Positions 25,958 to 34,294 of a stretch of 38,044 nucleotides of DNA are shown here, piece after piece. The stretch is taken from contig JAADII010000158.1 in assembly GCA_013151415.1 (NCBI GenBank), forward strand, positions 1 to 38,044, given 5' to 3'. The notes under the pieces are model-generated. The model worked only from the letters and a program-made list of their open reading frames with translations, was not told the origin of the DNA and ran no database searches. The translations under genes and the position numbers were made by a program. The stretch is from Chloroflexota bacterium. Lineage in GTDB: Bacteria; Chloroflexota; Anaerolineae; J102. The first letter of the stretch is position 1. Every line of letters begins with the position of its first letter.

Positions 25958-27121
25958 CTAAATCGATTCGTGCGAGAGCATCCTTTGCACAGTCGTGTAA
26001 AAATAGGGATGCACGAAAAGATGAAGCAGACCGCGAGCGATTCGGGGGCGAGTGGAAATGAGGTGAAGCGACAACTCGGCCCAGCGCTCCAGCAGGCGTA
26101 TGGCGGCGTATTGGTTGATCTCGCCGCGCGAGGGGAGCGCGCGTTCGCTTGCGTATCCGGTTAAGAAAGCGCGCTTCAAGTCATTCAGGGCGGCGTCGGC
26201 GTATAGGCGGCCTCGAGTGAGTGGTTGGCCGCGATCGATAAAGCGCAACGCGGCCAAGAAATGGCCGATGTCGTAAGCGGGGGGGCCGATCAAGGCGAGC
26301 TCGGTGTCGAAGACGGTGACGCCTTGCCCGGCATGGCAAATAATATTGCGCAAAGTGTAATCGCCATGAAGCGAGACCGTTGGAGTGGGGTGGGGGGCGG
26401 AGAGTTCGTTTCGCGTAGTCATCACCTGCTTCGCGAATGGATTTCTGGTTGATTGGCCAGGTGGGGGTTGATGGGGATGAGGCGAGATGGTGTTAGGGGA
26501 TGGGGTGAGCGCAAAAGCGTTTCGTATAGTCATTTGCCTATCCACACCAAGCCCACCCAACCCACTAAAAACGCCCAAAGCCCACTCCAAACGCGCTTCC
26601 AAATCCTCAACCAATCGAACGCGCGCCATAACAGGAAGACCATGTAGATGCGCCAACCAACGTCCGGCCTCGCCAGCGCAACGCATAGCCCGGACGCGCC
26701 CGGATTTAGCGCCTATATGCGCTCGACGAAACGCGCGAAATGCTTGATGCAAACGCACCCCCTCAACCATCTCCATGACCAGGGCCGGCGGCTCGTTCAA
26801 TGTGCACAGTGCGCGCGGAACATGAAGACGACGCCGTCCTGAAAAATGCGCCTCCAGTGTCTGTAGCGCTCGCAGCTCTTCTGCGGGATCCGCCCCTCGC
26901 TCGCCGTGCGGCCGTTTGACGACAACCCGCCGCCACAATCGATGGTTGTGCAGGATATCCAAAGTTTCCACTGTGGAGTGGGTGAATCTCTTCGGCGCGC
27001 CAACCGCGCGCACCGCCACCGAACCCTCGCTCAGTTGGGGAAATGTTTCTTTGAGTCGCCGCAACAATTCACAATGATAATCAGGGCCTGACGACGCGGT
27101 GATAAAACGCTTTGTTGTCAT
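25958..27121 (-). CDS. aminoglycoside-phosphotransferase-fold kinase
   Basis: This 387-residue APH-family protein has the catalytic loop HGDYTLRNII and the metal-binding Asp in VFDTELALIGPPAYDIGHF. The N-terminal lobe has a Lys in VVVKRPHG and the hinge LVMEMVEG. Such proteins phosphorylate small molecules such as choline, homoserine, sugars or aminoglycosides; the substrate cannot be inferred. Between the hinge lobe and the catalytic loop there is a Pro/His/Thr-rich insertion of about 55 residues with an internal near-repeat (MTIRNAF, MTTRNEL), unlike the rest in composition. AGGA lies before the ATG. Confidence 0.85.
   Translation of the reverse strand: MTTKRFITASSGPDYHCELLRRLKETFPQLSEGSVAVRAVGAPKRFTHSTVETLDILHNHRLWRRVVVKRPHGERGADPAEELRALQTLEAHFSGRRRLHVPRALCTLNEPPALVMEMVEGVRLHQAFRAFRRAHIGAKSGRVRAMRCAGEAGRWLAHLHGLPVMARVRLVEDLEARLEWALGVFSGLGGLGVDRQMTIRNAFALTPSPNTISPHPHQPPPGQSTRNPFAKQVMTTRNELSAPHPTPTVSLHGDYTLRNIICHAGQGVTVFDTELALIGPPAYDIGHFLAALRFIDRGQPLTRGRLYADAALNDLKRAFLTGYASERALPSRGEINQYAAIRLLERWAELSLHLISTRPRIARGLLHLFVHPYFYTTVQRMLSHESI
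26407..26533 (-). repeat. short in-gene duplication in the APH insertion
   Basis: Sixteen bases at 26407-26422 recur at 26518-26533 with two mismatches, 111 bases apart (37 codons, in frame), with G-rich similar sequence before each. It probably records expansion of a linker by local duplication or insertion of a small repeat. Confidence 0.6.
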
Positions 27122-27156
27122 AGATTTCCTGGCGAAATGGCCTCACGGCCCGCAGA

Positions 27157-28041
27157 TCATAATTTATCGGCGGGAATGTGGAAACGATGCAGCGCATCGA
27201 CGATCTGCGGCGGCAGAGGGGGCGGTTCGCAAGACTTCGATTTGCCCAAATAAGCCGTCAATTCGGCGCCAAGAAGGATGATGAAATTGGAAACATATAA
27301 CCAGAATATGAGCGCGATGACCGCGGAAATCGAACCGTAAATCACGCTGAAATCCTTGACGCCGACGCTAATCGCCCAGAACAAAACGCGAGTGGCAATG
27401 CTCCAGGCCACGGCGGTGAGGGCCGCGCCTAACAAAGCCGGGCCAGGCTTCGGGCGTTTCCAGGGGATGAAATGGTAAAGCAAAAAGAGCACAATGGTGA
27501 GAACCGCCAGGAGCACGAAAGCGTTGGAGCTGGTTGTGAGCGCTTTCCTTAGCGCCTCGGGTAAAAACGGCCGGTGCAACAACGCCTGACTTAATGAAGT
27601 TAAGATGACAGCAAAAAGAAGAATGGGCCCCATCAACAAGGCCATGGCCATGCCAATGCCTCGGCTCAGCCAGGTGGGGCGCAACTGTTCGGCGCCAAAG
27701 ATGCGATTTGTGGTGGTTTCCAACCCGCGAAAAAAGCCGGATGCAGCCCACAATAAACCAATAGCGCCAACAATGCCCGCGTTTCGTCCTGTATCGGCCA
27801 GACCCTGCAAAATGTCTAAGATCATCTGGCCTTGGTCTGGCAAAAATTGCAAGAATTCAAGCGTAATGAACTGCTCGATCTGTTCTACATCGGGAATGAA
27901 CCGCGACAAGAGGCTGGTGAGAAGAAGAATGAGCGGGAACAAAGAAAAGGTGGCGAAATAAGCCAACGCGCCCGCGCGCATACCCAGTTCATCCTCAGCG
28001 ATAGACTGGATATAGCAGCGAAGAAACCGAATGAATTTCAT
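27157..28041 (-). CDS. YihY/BrkB-family inner membrane protein
   Basis: This 294-residue protein has about six membrane helices and the family's N-terminal stretch DELGMRAGALAYFATFSLFPLILL, the middle RNAGIVGAIGLLWAASGFFRGLE, and the end GSISAVIALIFWLYVSNFIILLGAEL. The family was once called RNase BN; its real function (a transporter-like or envelope role) is unknown. The start at 28041 (MKFIRFLRCYIQS) is chosen because homologues start near this point; the open frame continues upstream into the tRNA promoter region. Confidence 0.9.
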   Translation of the reverse strand: MKFIRFLRCYIQSIAEDELGMRAGALAYFATFSLFPLILLLTSLLSRFIPDVEQIEQFITLEFLQFLPDQGQMILDILQGLADTGRNAGIVGAIGLLWAASGFFRGLETTTNRIFGAEQLRPTWLSRGIGMAMALLMGPILLFAVILTSLSQALLHRPFLPEALRKALTTSSNAFVLLAVLTIVLFLLYHFIPWKRPKPGPALLGAALTAVAWSIATRVLFWAISVGVKDFSVIYGSISAVIALIFWLYVSNFIILLGAELTAYLGKSKSCEPPPLPPQIVDALHRFHIPADKL

Positions 28042-28081
28042 GCCCCATAGTATAGCATCGAATCGCGATGGGGTCCCAACT

Positions 28082-28110
28082 TTGACGTCTCGGCCACTCT
28101 CTGTTAAAAT
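28082..28110 (+). promoter_or_regulatory. tRNA-Glu promoter
   Basis: TTGACG and TAAAAT are 17 bases apart; the -10 box ends 13 bases before the tRNA. Confidence 0.85.
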
Positions 28111-28123
28111 GCAAGGGTTGTGC

Positions 28124-28196
28124 GCCCCCATCGTCTAGAGGACTAGGATGTCAGCCTTTCAAGCTGAAGACAGGGGTTCGAATCCCCTTGGGGGCA
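28124..28196 (+). tRNA. tRNA-Glu (anticodon TTC)
   Basis: The sequence folds as a 73-base cloverleaf. The acceptor stem is GCCCCCA/TGGGGGC, the anticodon stem TCAGC/GCTGA holds loop CTTTCAA with anticodon TTC, and the T arm is AGGGGTTCGAATCCCCT. The discriminator base is A and CCA is not encoded. Confidence 0.97.
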
Positions 28197-28201
28197 TTCA
28201 T

Positions 28202-28229
28202 ATCCCGGCCCATCGCGGCCGGGATTTTT
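28202..28229 (+). terminator. rho-independent terminator of tRNA-Glu
   Basis: ATCCCGGCC and GGCCGGGAT form a perfect 9-base stem with a 6-base loop, followed by TTTT. It begins five bases after the tRNA. Confidence 0.92.
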
Positions 28230-28321
28230 CGCGCCATCTTTCCGGCATATCGGCCCGACCGCAAGAACGCGCGCTCATGAGAAGGCGGATGACCCAACCT
28301 TCGCCGGGTAAGAAACCGCTT

Positions 28322-28350
28322 TTGCACAGCAACAAAGAATGACGTACAAT
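28322..28350 (+). promoter_or_regulatory. promoter of the 6-phosphogluconolactonase gene (leaderless)
   Basis: TTGCAC and TACAAT are 17 bases apart. The start codon lies eight bases after the -10 box, so transcription should begin at or next to the A of ATG. Confidence 0.65.
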
Positions 28351-28357
28351 CCATTTT

Positions 28358-29101
28358 ATGAGGCCGGTTTACGAGATTCATCCGCTCCAAAAGTTGCCCC
28401 AGGTTGCGGCCGAGCGCGTGCGAGACGCGCTTCGGCGAGCTGTGGACGCTCGCGGGCGGGCGCATCTTGCGGTGTCCGGCGGTTCGACTCCGCGCCCCCT
28501 TTTTCGGCTCTTGGCGCAGCCGGTCTGGCGCAGCCGCATCCCCTGGGCGCATGTGCATGTGTGGTGGGTGGATGAGCGCTGCGTGCCGCCCGATCATCAC
28601 GAGAACAATTACGCAGCAGCTTATCAATTGCTCTTTCGTCATCTCAGCGTCATGCATTTGCACCGAATGCATGGCGAGTTGGAAGACCCCTGGGAGGCCG
28701 CAGCCGCTTACGAGAACGAGTTGCGCCGGACATTCCATCTTGGGCCCCGCGGCCGGCCTCACTTCGACCTGATTTTGTTGGGCATGGGCGAGGATGGTCA
28801 CACCGCCTCGCTCTTCCCGGGAACTCCGGCCCTCGAAGAACAAAAACGCCTGGTCACCGTGGGCGAAGCGCCGGTCTTTCCTCATCGTCGCCTGACGCTC
28901 ACCTTGCCCGTGCTCAATCGCGCGGCCAACGTTCTCTTTCTTGTGGCCGGCGCCAACAAAGGCCCGGCCCTGCGCCAGGTCTTTCATCCCGATCCCGACT
29001 TGCCTCTGCTTCCGGCCGCGCGCGTGCGCCCCGCCCGCGGCCGCTTGCTCTGGCTGCTGGATGAAAACGCCGCGCTCGCGGCCGGTCTTGATGGCCGATA
29101 A
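28358..29101 (+). CDS. pgl: 6-phosphogluconolactonase
   Basis: This 247-residue enzyme hydrolyses 6-phosphogluconolactone, the second step of the oxidative pentose phosphate pathway. DevB-type motifs are AVSGGSTPRPLF, VWWVDERCVPPDHHENNY and GMGEDGHTASLFPGTP. No ribosome binding site is needed if the transcript is leaderless, as the promoter spacing implies. It is grouped with transaldolase and glucose-6-phosphate dehydrogenase genes on the same strand. Confidence 0.96.
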   Translation: MRPVYEIHPLQKLPQVAAERVRDALRRAVDARGRAHLAVSGGSTPRPLFRLLAQPVWRSRIPWAHVHVWWVDERCVPPDHHENNYAAAYQLLFRHLSVMHLHRMHGELEDPWEAAAAYENELRRTFHLGPRGRPHFDLILLGMGEDGHTASLFPGTPALEEQKRLVTVGEAPVFPHRRLTLTLPVLNRAANVLFLVAGANKGPALRQVFHPDPDLPLLPAARVRPARGRLLWLLDENAALAAGLDGR

Positions 29102-29141
29102 CGTAGCAGTCCGACGGCGGACGAGCCCGCGGCGGATACGC

Positions 29142-29230
29142 ATGAAAATCGCTTGCGCCGACCAAAGTAGACCAAAGTAGACCAAGATAGACGATGGACC
29201 TATTGGTGGTCTATGTTGGTCCTATGGTCC
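29142..29230. repeat. intergenic decamer repeat with inverted repeat, copy 1
   Basis: After ATGAAAATCGCTT come tandem units GACCAAAGTA, GACCAAAGTA and GACCAAGATA (29160-29189). GACCAAGATAGAC (29180-29192) is complementary in 12 of 13 positions to 29209-29221, giving a stem-loop. The same opening and units recur at 34295. Confidence 0.75.
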
Positions 29231-29285
29231 ACCAAAGATTAACGCACATAGCGCCCATTCTGACCAAACGACAAGGAAACCCGCC

Positions 29286-30386
29286 ATGACTACATTGCAC
29301 GATTATTACCAACAATTCGGCCAGTCCATCTGGCTTGATTTCATCAGTCAGGACATCATCAACGACGGAACGCTCGCCCGGCTCATCGATCTGGGCCTGC
29401 GCGGGGTGACCTCGAACCCCACTATCTTCGACAAAGCCATCAGCGGCAGCCATGCTTACGATGATTTGCTGGCGCAACTGGTCGCCTCAGGCGCGGACAC
29501 GTTCGCGATTTACGACGAGTTATCGCGACGAGACGTGGCCGCGGCCGCAGATGCGTTCAGGCCCCTTTATGAGGCCAGTGAAGGCAGCGACGGTTTCGTC
29601 AGCATCGAGGTCTCGCCCGACCTGGCCTACGACACCGAAGGCACCATCGCCGAAGCGCGGCGCTTGTGGCGGGCGCTGAACCGGCCCAACATCATGATCA
29701 AGGTTCCGGCCACGGCCGAGGGCATTCCCGCCATCCGCCAGCTTATCAGCGAAGGGGTTAATGTCAACGCCACGCTCATGTTCTCGCTGCAAGATTACGA
29801 CAACGTGGCCTTCGCCTATATCGAAGGTCTGGAACAGCGGATCGCGCGGGGCGAAGACCCCGGACGGGTGGCGTCGGTGGCCAGCTTCTTCGTCAGTCGC
29901 ATCGATACGGTGGTGGATAAACAACTCGCGGCCAAAGGCGTGGGCGATTTGCAGGGCAAAATCGCCATTGCCAACGCCAAACTTGCGTATCAGCGGTTTC
30001 AGCAAGTCTTCGCAGGCCCGCGCTGGGACGCGCTAGCGGCCAAAGGCGCGCGCGTGCAACGGCCTTTGTGGGCCAGCACCAGCACCAAAAACCCGGCCTA
30101 CTCCGATGTGCTCTATGTGGACAATCTCATCGGTCCCCACACCGTGAACACACTCCCCCTGGCCACCATCGAAGCGGCCATGGACCACGGCGTCCTGGCC
30201 CGCACCATCGACCGCGACGTGGAGGAGGCCAAGGCCATGATTGCGCGCCTCGCCGAATACGGCATCGATTTCGACCAGATCACGGCCGACTTGCAAACCG
30301 CGGGCGTCAAATCTTTCGCCGACTCCTTCCACAGCTTGCTCGACACCATCGCCGAACGAGCAGCCGCGCTCCAACCCGCGAGTTAG
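29286..30386 (+). CDS. tal: transaldolase
   Basis: This 366-residue enzyme transfers a dihydroxyacetone unit between sugar phosphates in the non-oxidative pentose phosphate pathway. It is the longer bacterial/cyanobacterial type: SIWLDFISQDIINDGTLARL, GVTSNPTIFDKAI, the catalytic Lys in PNIMIKVPATAEG, and WASTSTKNPAYSDVLYVDNL. AAGGAAA lies upstream of the ATG. Its stop overlaps the convergent antitoxin stop. Confidence 0.97.
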   Translation: MTTLHDYYQQFGQSIWLDFISQDIINDGTLARLIDLGLRGVTSNPTIFDKAISGSHAYDDLLAQLVASGADTFAIYDELSRRDVAAAADAFRPLYEASEGSDGFVSIEVSPDLAYDTEGTIAEARRLWRALNRPNIMIKVPATAEGIPAIRQLISEGVNVNATLMFSLQDYDNVAFAYIEGLEQRIARGEDPGRVASVASFFVSRIDTVVDKQLAAKGVGDLQGKIAIANAKLAYQRFQQVFAGPRWDALAAKGARVQRPLWASTSTKNPAYSDVLYVDNLIGPHTVNTLPLATIEAAMDHGVLARTIDRDVEEAKAMIARLAEYGIDFDQITADLQTAGVKSFADSFHSLLDTIAERAAALQPAS

Positions 30387-30637
30387 TCCACCGGCAATTC
30401 ATCGCCCTCGACAGTGATATCCGTCCCGGCCTTTTCCAGAATGGCGATGAAGTCTTCGGGGCGCGCGCGTTTCATTCGCTCACGAAAATATCGCTCGGTG
30501 CGCAATGCAGCCAGCTTTTCAGCCACGGCGATGTTGATGAACTGATTGATGCTCGTTCCCTCTTCTTTTGCCACTCGACGCAATTCATTCAGTAATGATG
30601 CCTGCAAGCGCAGGGCATAATTGCTCATTTGGGTCAT
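30383..30637 (-). CDS. ribbon-helix-helix antitoxin
   Basis: This 84-residue protein begins with a beta strand and two helices of ribbon-helix-helix type (YALRLQASLLNELRRVAKEEG, then TSINQFINIAVAEKLAAL), as in CopG/HicB/Arc DNA-binding antitoxins, and an acidic tail likely to neutralise the toxin. It starts within the PIN gene's stop (4-base overlap), so the two are one operon, with the toxin first. The stop overlaps the transaldolase stop on the other strand. Confidence 0.85.
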   Translation of the reverse strand: MTQMSNYALRLQASLLNELRRVAKEEGTSINQFINIAVAEKLAALRTERYFRERMKRARPEDFIAILEKAGTDITVEGDELPVD

Positions 30638-31056
30638 GATCTAATCCTCCGCAAAGCCTCGCCGGGTCGCACCACATCGATGCCAAACCTGGCGGCTGCA
30701 TATTGAAAATGTCGAAGGTTGAACGTCACAATGGCGTCAGCGCCGCCATTGACAGCCGCTTCTAACACATGTTCATCAGCCGGATCACGCAACTGCGGAC
30801 GCCAGAGAAAGAAAGGAGTCACTGGAACGATCAAATACGAAAGGCTGTCTAAAAATAGCTCCACTTCTTGCAGCGAAAGATTGAAGGCCTGCAAGTTTTG
30901 GCTTCGAGTGAGCACAGCCTCATATTCCAGCATCATGGCAACGCTGGCGACAGCTTCGTATCGGCCCTCGTAAAGATAAAGCAACAGGCGGCGCGACGCC
31001 CCTGTTCGGCTACGCAATCCTGCTACAAGGACATCTGTGTCCAAAACATATCTCAT
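30634..31056 (-). CDS. PIN-domain toxin (putative RNase)
   Basis: This 140-residue PIN protein begins MRYVLDTDVLVAGLRSRTGA; acidic residues in LDTDVLV, MLEYEAVL and RDPADEHVLEAA form the metal site, with VTFNLRHF near the end. It belongs to the PIN family of putative toxin-antitoxin toxins that cleave RNA. ATG 31056 is preferred over an in-frame ATG at 31080 because the promoter's -10 box lies between them and the protein then begins where PIN domains do; the mRNA would be nearly leaderless. Unusually the toxin precedes the antitoxin. Confidence 0.88.
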   Translation of the reverse strand: MRYVLDTDVLVAGLRSRTGASRRLLLYLYEGRYEAVASVAMMLEYEAVLTRSQNLQAFNLSLQEVELFLDSLSYLIVPVTPFFLWRPQLRDPADEHVLEAAVNGGADAIVTFNLRHFQYAAARFGIDVVRPGEALRRIRS

Positions 31057-31093
31057 ATCATATATGATATTCTTATCCATCTAGTTTTGTCAA
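31055..31093 (-). promoter_or_regulatory. toxin-antitoxin promoter overlapped by a 16-base palindrome
   Basis: On the minus strand TTGACA (31093-31088) and TATCAT (31069-31064) are 18 bases apart. The perfect palindrome ATATCATATATGATAT (31055-31070) covers the -10 box and start site, as expected for autorepression by the RHH antitoxin. Confidence 0.65.
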
Positions 31094-31127
31094 GTCATGT
31101 GTCATTCATTCCTTTCCATCACTACCT

Positions 31128-32660
31128 ATGCCAACTGAATTCGAACCCTTCCCTCATCTCGACGGCATCCGCAAACCGCCGCCCGCGACCATTGTCATCT
31201 TCGGTGCGTCCGGCGACCTGACGCGACGCAAACTGGTGCCCGCGTTGCACAGCCTGGCCTGCGCGGATTTACTGCCCGACCGTTTCCTCATTATCGGCGC
31301 CGCGCGCAGCAAACTAAGCGATGACGATTTTCGCAGCCGCATGAAAGAGGGCGTGGCTTCTTTTGGACGCTTGGGCCTGGAAGAATGCGGCGCGTGGGAT
31401 GATTTCGCTTCTCATCTTCACTACTTGCCCATCCAATACGACGATCCCGCGAGCTATCGCGATCTGGCCGCGTTTATCGAAAAACTGGAAGCCCAACACG
31501 AAGTCCCGCCCAACCGGCTTTTCTATCTTTCCACCCCACCCACGCTTTATGTCCCCATCGTCGAGCGCCTGGGCGAGACGGGGCTGGCCCGCTGTGTGGG
31601 CGATTTCACCCGCATCGTGGTGGAGAAGCCTTTTGGCCGCGACCTGGAAAGCGCGCATGAGCTGAACGAACGTTTGCACGAAGTCTTTGGGGAAGACCAG
31701 ATATATCGCATCGACCATTACCTGGGCAAGGAAACCGTCCAGAACATCATGGTCTTCCGCTTTGGCAACGCCATCTTCGAGCCAATCTGGAACCGAAGAT
31801 ATATCGATCATGTGCAGATTTCGGTGCTCGAAGATGTGGACGTGGGGCGTCGCGGGGGATATTATGATCAGGCCGGGGTGTTGCGCGACATGTTTCAGAA
31901 CCATCTCATGCAACTGCTCACTCTGGTGACCATGGAGCCGCCCACAGCCTGGGATGCGACGCTTTTGCGTGACGAAAAAGTGAAGGTGTTGCGCGCGGTG
32001 CGACCGCCCCAAGGCGCGGCCGTGCGCACAAACACGGTGCGCGCGCAATATCGTTCGGCGCATGGCGATGGCCCAACCTATCGCAAAGAGCCGGGCGTGG
32101 ATCCTAAATCGGAAACGCCAACCTATGCCGCATTGGAGCTTTATATCGACAACTGGCGCTGGCAAGGCGTGCCTTTTTATCTGCGCTCGGGCAAGGCCCT
32201 TGCCCGCAAGGTCACCGAAGTAGTGATTCAGTTCAAGGAGGTGCCGCATCTCCTATTCGATGAACACACCCCAGACGCGGTCGCGCCCAATCAGCTTTCC
32301 TTTTGCCTGCAGCCGGATGAGGGGTTTCATCTCCGTTTCCAAACCAAGGTGCCGGGCGCGGGCATGCGCACCCGTTCGGTGCAGATGACCTACATGTTCG
32401 CGTCCACCTTTGGCGAAAAAGCCCTGCCCGAAGCCTATGAACGGTTGCTGCTCGACGCGTTGCTGGGCGACGCGTCGCTCTTCTCCCGCGCGGATGGCAT
32501 CGAATTTTCCTGGCGCATCATCGACGCGATTCAACAGGCCTGGGAGCGGGGCGAGGGACCGCCGCTGACCTTTTACGAGCCGGGGACCTGGGGACCGCCA
32601 GCAGCCGATGTCATGCTGGCCGCCAGCGGCCGCGAGTGGTCGCTGAGTTGCGTAGACTGA
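31128..32660 (+). CDS. zwf: glucose-6-phosphate 1-dehydrogenase
   Basis: This 510-residue enzyme oxidises glucose 6-phosphate with NAD(P) as the first step of the oxidative pentose phosphate pathway. The coenzyme fingerprint is IFGASGDLTRRKLVPAL and the active-site motif is RIDHYLGKETVQN, followed by FRFGNAIFEPIWNR. Length and motifs are complete. No ribosome binding site is evident before ATG 31128. It diverges from the toxin gene with 71 bases between starts. Confidence 0.98.
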   Translation: MPTEFEPFPHLDGIRKPPPATIVIFGASGDLTRRKLVPALHSLACADLLPDRFLIIGAARSKLSDDDFRSRMKEGVASFGRLGLEECGAWDDFASHLHYLPIQYDDPASYRDLAAFIEKLEAQHEVPPNRLFYLSTPPTLYVPIVERLGETGLARCVGDFTRIVVEKPFGRDLESAHELNERLHEVFGEDQIYRIDHYLGKETVQNIMVFRFGNAIFEPIWNRRYIDHVQISVLEDVDVGRRGGYYDQAGVLRDMFQNHLMQLLTLVTMEPPTAWDATLLRDEKVKVLRAVRPPQGAAVRTNTVRAQYRSAHGDGPTYRKEPGVDPKSETPTYAALELYIDNWRWQGVPFYLRSGKALARKVTEVVIQFKEVPHLLFDEHTPDAVAPNQLSFCLQPDEGFHLRFQTKVPGAGMRTRSVQMTYMFASTFGEKALPEAYERLLLDALLGDASLFSRADGIEFSWRIIDAIQQAWERGEGPPLTFYEPGTWGPPAADVMLAASGREWSLSCVD

Positions 32661-32729
32661 GGAAGAAAAACCCCAAAAGAAAGCCGCAGAACACGCGCGC
32701 GGAACCAAATCGCCTCTTCTTGCGTCTTC

Positions 32730-32735
32730 TATAAT
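32730..32735 (+). promoter_or_regulatory. -10 box candidate for the DUF4139 gene
   Basis: A consensus TATAAT lies 97 bases before the start codon; no matching -35 is apparent. Confidence 0.3.
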
Positions 32736-32832
32736 AGCGTAAACGCACCGCCGCAAATTTCGAGTGCGCGGTTCTGGCTCTCGGCAATGGATTTACATAA
32801 ACCTCAGTCAGCCCCAAAAAGGAGGGGAATCT

Positions 32833-34287
32833 ATGAAAACATATCGATTTTTCCGCCTCGGTTTGCTTGTGTTGCCACTCACCATGGTCGGAGTCGCGTT
32901 TTTGCTGACGACGGCCGCGCCTGCGCCTCTCGCGGCCCAAACCGCCGGCGTAGACCTCACCGTCTACAACAGCGACATCGCGCTGGTGCGCGAGTCGCGT
33001 GAGTTCGATCTGGAAAAAGGGCTCAATGCGGTTCAGGTCACCGACGTGCCCTCCAGCATCATCCCCGAAACCGTTTATTTCCGCTCACTGACTGATCCCG
33101 ACGCCGCGGTGCTGGAGCAGAATTACGAATACGACATCGTCGGAAGCCAGAAGCTGCTGGAGAAGTACGTGGATCAACCCATCCAAATCATGACCAAAGA
33201 TGGCACGGTCTACGAAGGGACCCTGCTCAGCGGCGCACAGGATGTCATCTTGCAAGATGAAGAGGGCGGGGTGGTTGTGGTCAAATTCGACCAGATCCAG
33301 CAATACAGCTTCCCGGCCTTGCCCGAGGGTCTCATCACCAAACCCACCCTGGTCTGGATGGTGGACGCGACCAAAGCGGGCAAACACGAGACCGAAATCG
33401 CCTATCTCACCAACGGGTTGAACTGGGAGGCGAACTATGTGCTGGTGTTGGCCCAGGATGACGAGAGCATGGATCTCACGGGTTGGGTCACGCTGGACAA
33501 TCGCAGCGGCGCCACATATGAAGACGCTCGGCTCAAACTGGTTGCTGGCGATATCGGCCGCGTGGTCGAGCCGGAGATGATGCTCAAAGCCATGCCTGAA
33601 ATGGCGATGGGTGGCGGCGGACCTCCACAGGTTGAGCAGCGCGAGTTCTTCGAATATCACCTTTATGAGGTTCAGCGCCCCGTCACCATCAAGAACAATC
33701 AGACCAAACAGATCGAGTTCGTCAGCGCAAGCAATGTTCCCGCCAAAAAGACCTTCGTCTATGAAGGCTCGCCTCGCTTCGTTGGTCTGTATAGCCCCAT
33801 CTTCGATCCGGGTTACGGTCTCACCGGCAACAAGAAAGTGGATGTGGTGCTCACCTTCAACACGGGCGAAGATGGCGTCGATGCGCAATTGCCCAAGGGG
33901 GTGATCCGCATGTATCAGGCCGATGTGGACGGCGCGCCTCTGCTCATCGGCGAGGACCGGATCGACCACACTCCCAAAGGCGAGGACGTGAATCTGATCA
34001 TCGGCCAGGCCTTCGATCTGGTGGGGGAGCGCACTCAGACCGACTTCAACCGCATTGGCGAGAAGGTCATCGAAGAGAGCTACAGCATCGAGCTGCGCAA
34101 CCGCAAGGAAAGCGAAGATGTGAGTATTCGCGTCATCGAGCACATGTTCCGCGGAACCGATTGGGAGATCACCGAGACCTCGCATCCCGACTACAAGAAG
34201 GTGGACAGCAACACCGTCGAATGGACGGTGGAGGTCCCGGCCAAAGGTTCGGTGACCATCACGTACACGGTGCGGTACAGTTATTGA
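32833..34287 (+). CDS. secreted DUF4139-domain protein
   Basis: This 484-residue protein has an N-terminal signal peptide or membrane anchor (about residues 1-35, ending near APLAAQTAG), then a beta-rich body matching the DUF4139 style: VDLTVYNSDIALVRESREF, EIAYLTNGLNWEANYVLVL, GWVTLDNRSGATYEDARLKLVAG, and C-terminal ESYSIELRNRKESEDVSIRV. The function is unknown; it is probably a cell-surface or secreted adhesive/structural protein. AAGGAGGGG lies directly upstream of ATG 32833. There is a Met-rich patch (MMLKAMPEMAMGGGG) in the middle. Confidence 0.88.
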   Translation: MKTYRFFRLGLLVLPLTMVGVAFLLTTAAPAPLAAQTAGVDLTVYNSDIALVRESREFDLEKGLNAVQVTDVPSSIIPETVYFRSLTDPDAAVLEQNYEYDIVGSQKLLEKYVDQPIQIMTKDGTVYEGTLLSGAQDVILQDEEGGVVVVKFDQIQQYSFPALPEGLITKPTLVWMVDATKAGKHETEIAYLTNGLNWEANYVLVLAQDDESMDLTGWVTLDNRSGATYEDARLKLVAGDIGRVVEPEMMLKAMPEMAMGGGGPPQVEQREFFEYHLYEVQRPVTIKNNQTKQIEFVSASNVPAKKTFVYEGSPRFVGLYSPIFDPGYGLTGNKKVDVVLTFNTGEDGVDAQLPKGVIRMYQADVDGAPLLIGEDRIDHTPKGEDVNLIIGQAFDLVGERTQTDFNRIGEKVIEESYSIELRNRKESEDVSIRVIEHMFRGTDWEITETSHPDYKKVDSNTVEWTVEVPAKGSVTITYTVRYSY

Positions 34288-34294
34288 TACTTGG

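Noticed and set aside
28151-29185. Long antisense open frame opposite pgl and the tRNA
   Set aside because: It runs through the tRNA and terminator and its product has no domain-like features, while the + strand encodes clear pgl motifs.
29160-29190. CRISPR array from tandem GACCAAAGTA units
   Set aside because: Units are contiguous decamers with no spacers, and no cas gene is present.
31057-31080. Upstream ATG at 31080 as start of the PIN toxin
   Set aside because: It would lie upstream of the -10 box and add eight residues in front of the normal PIN start.
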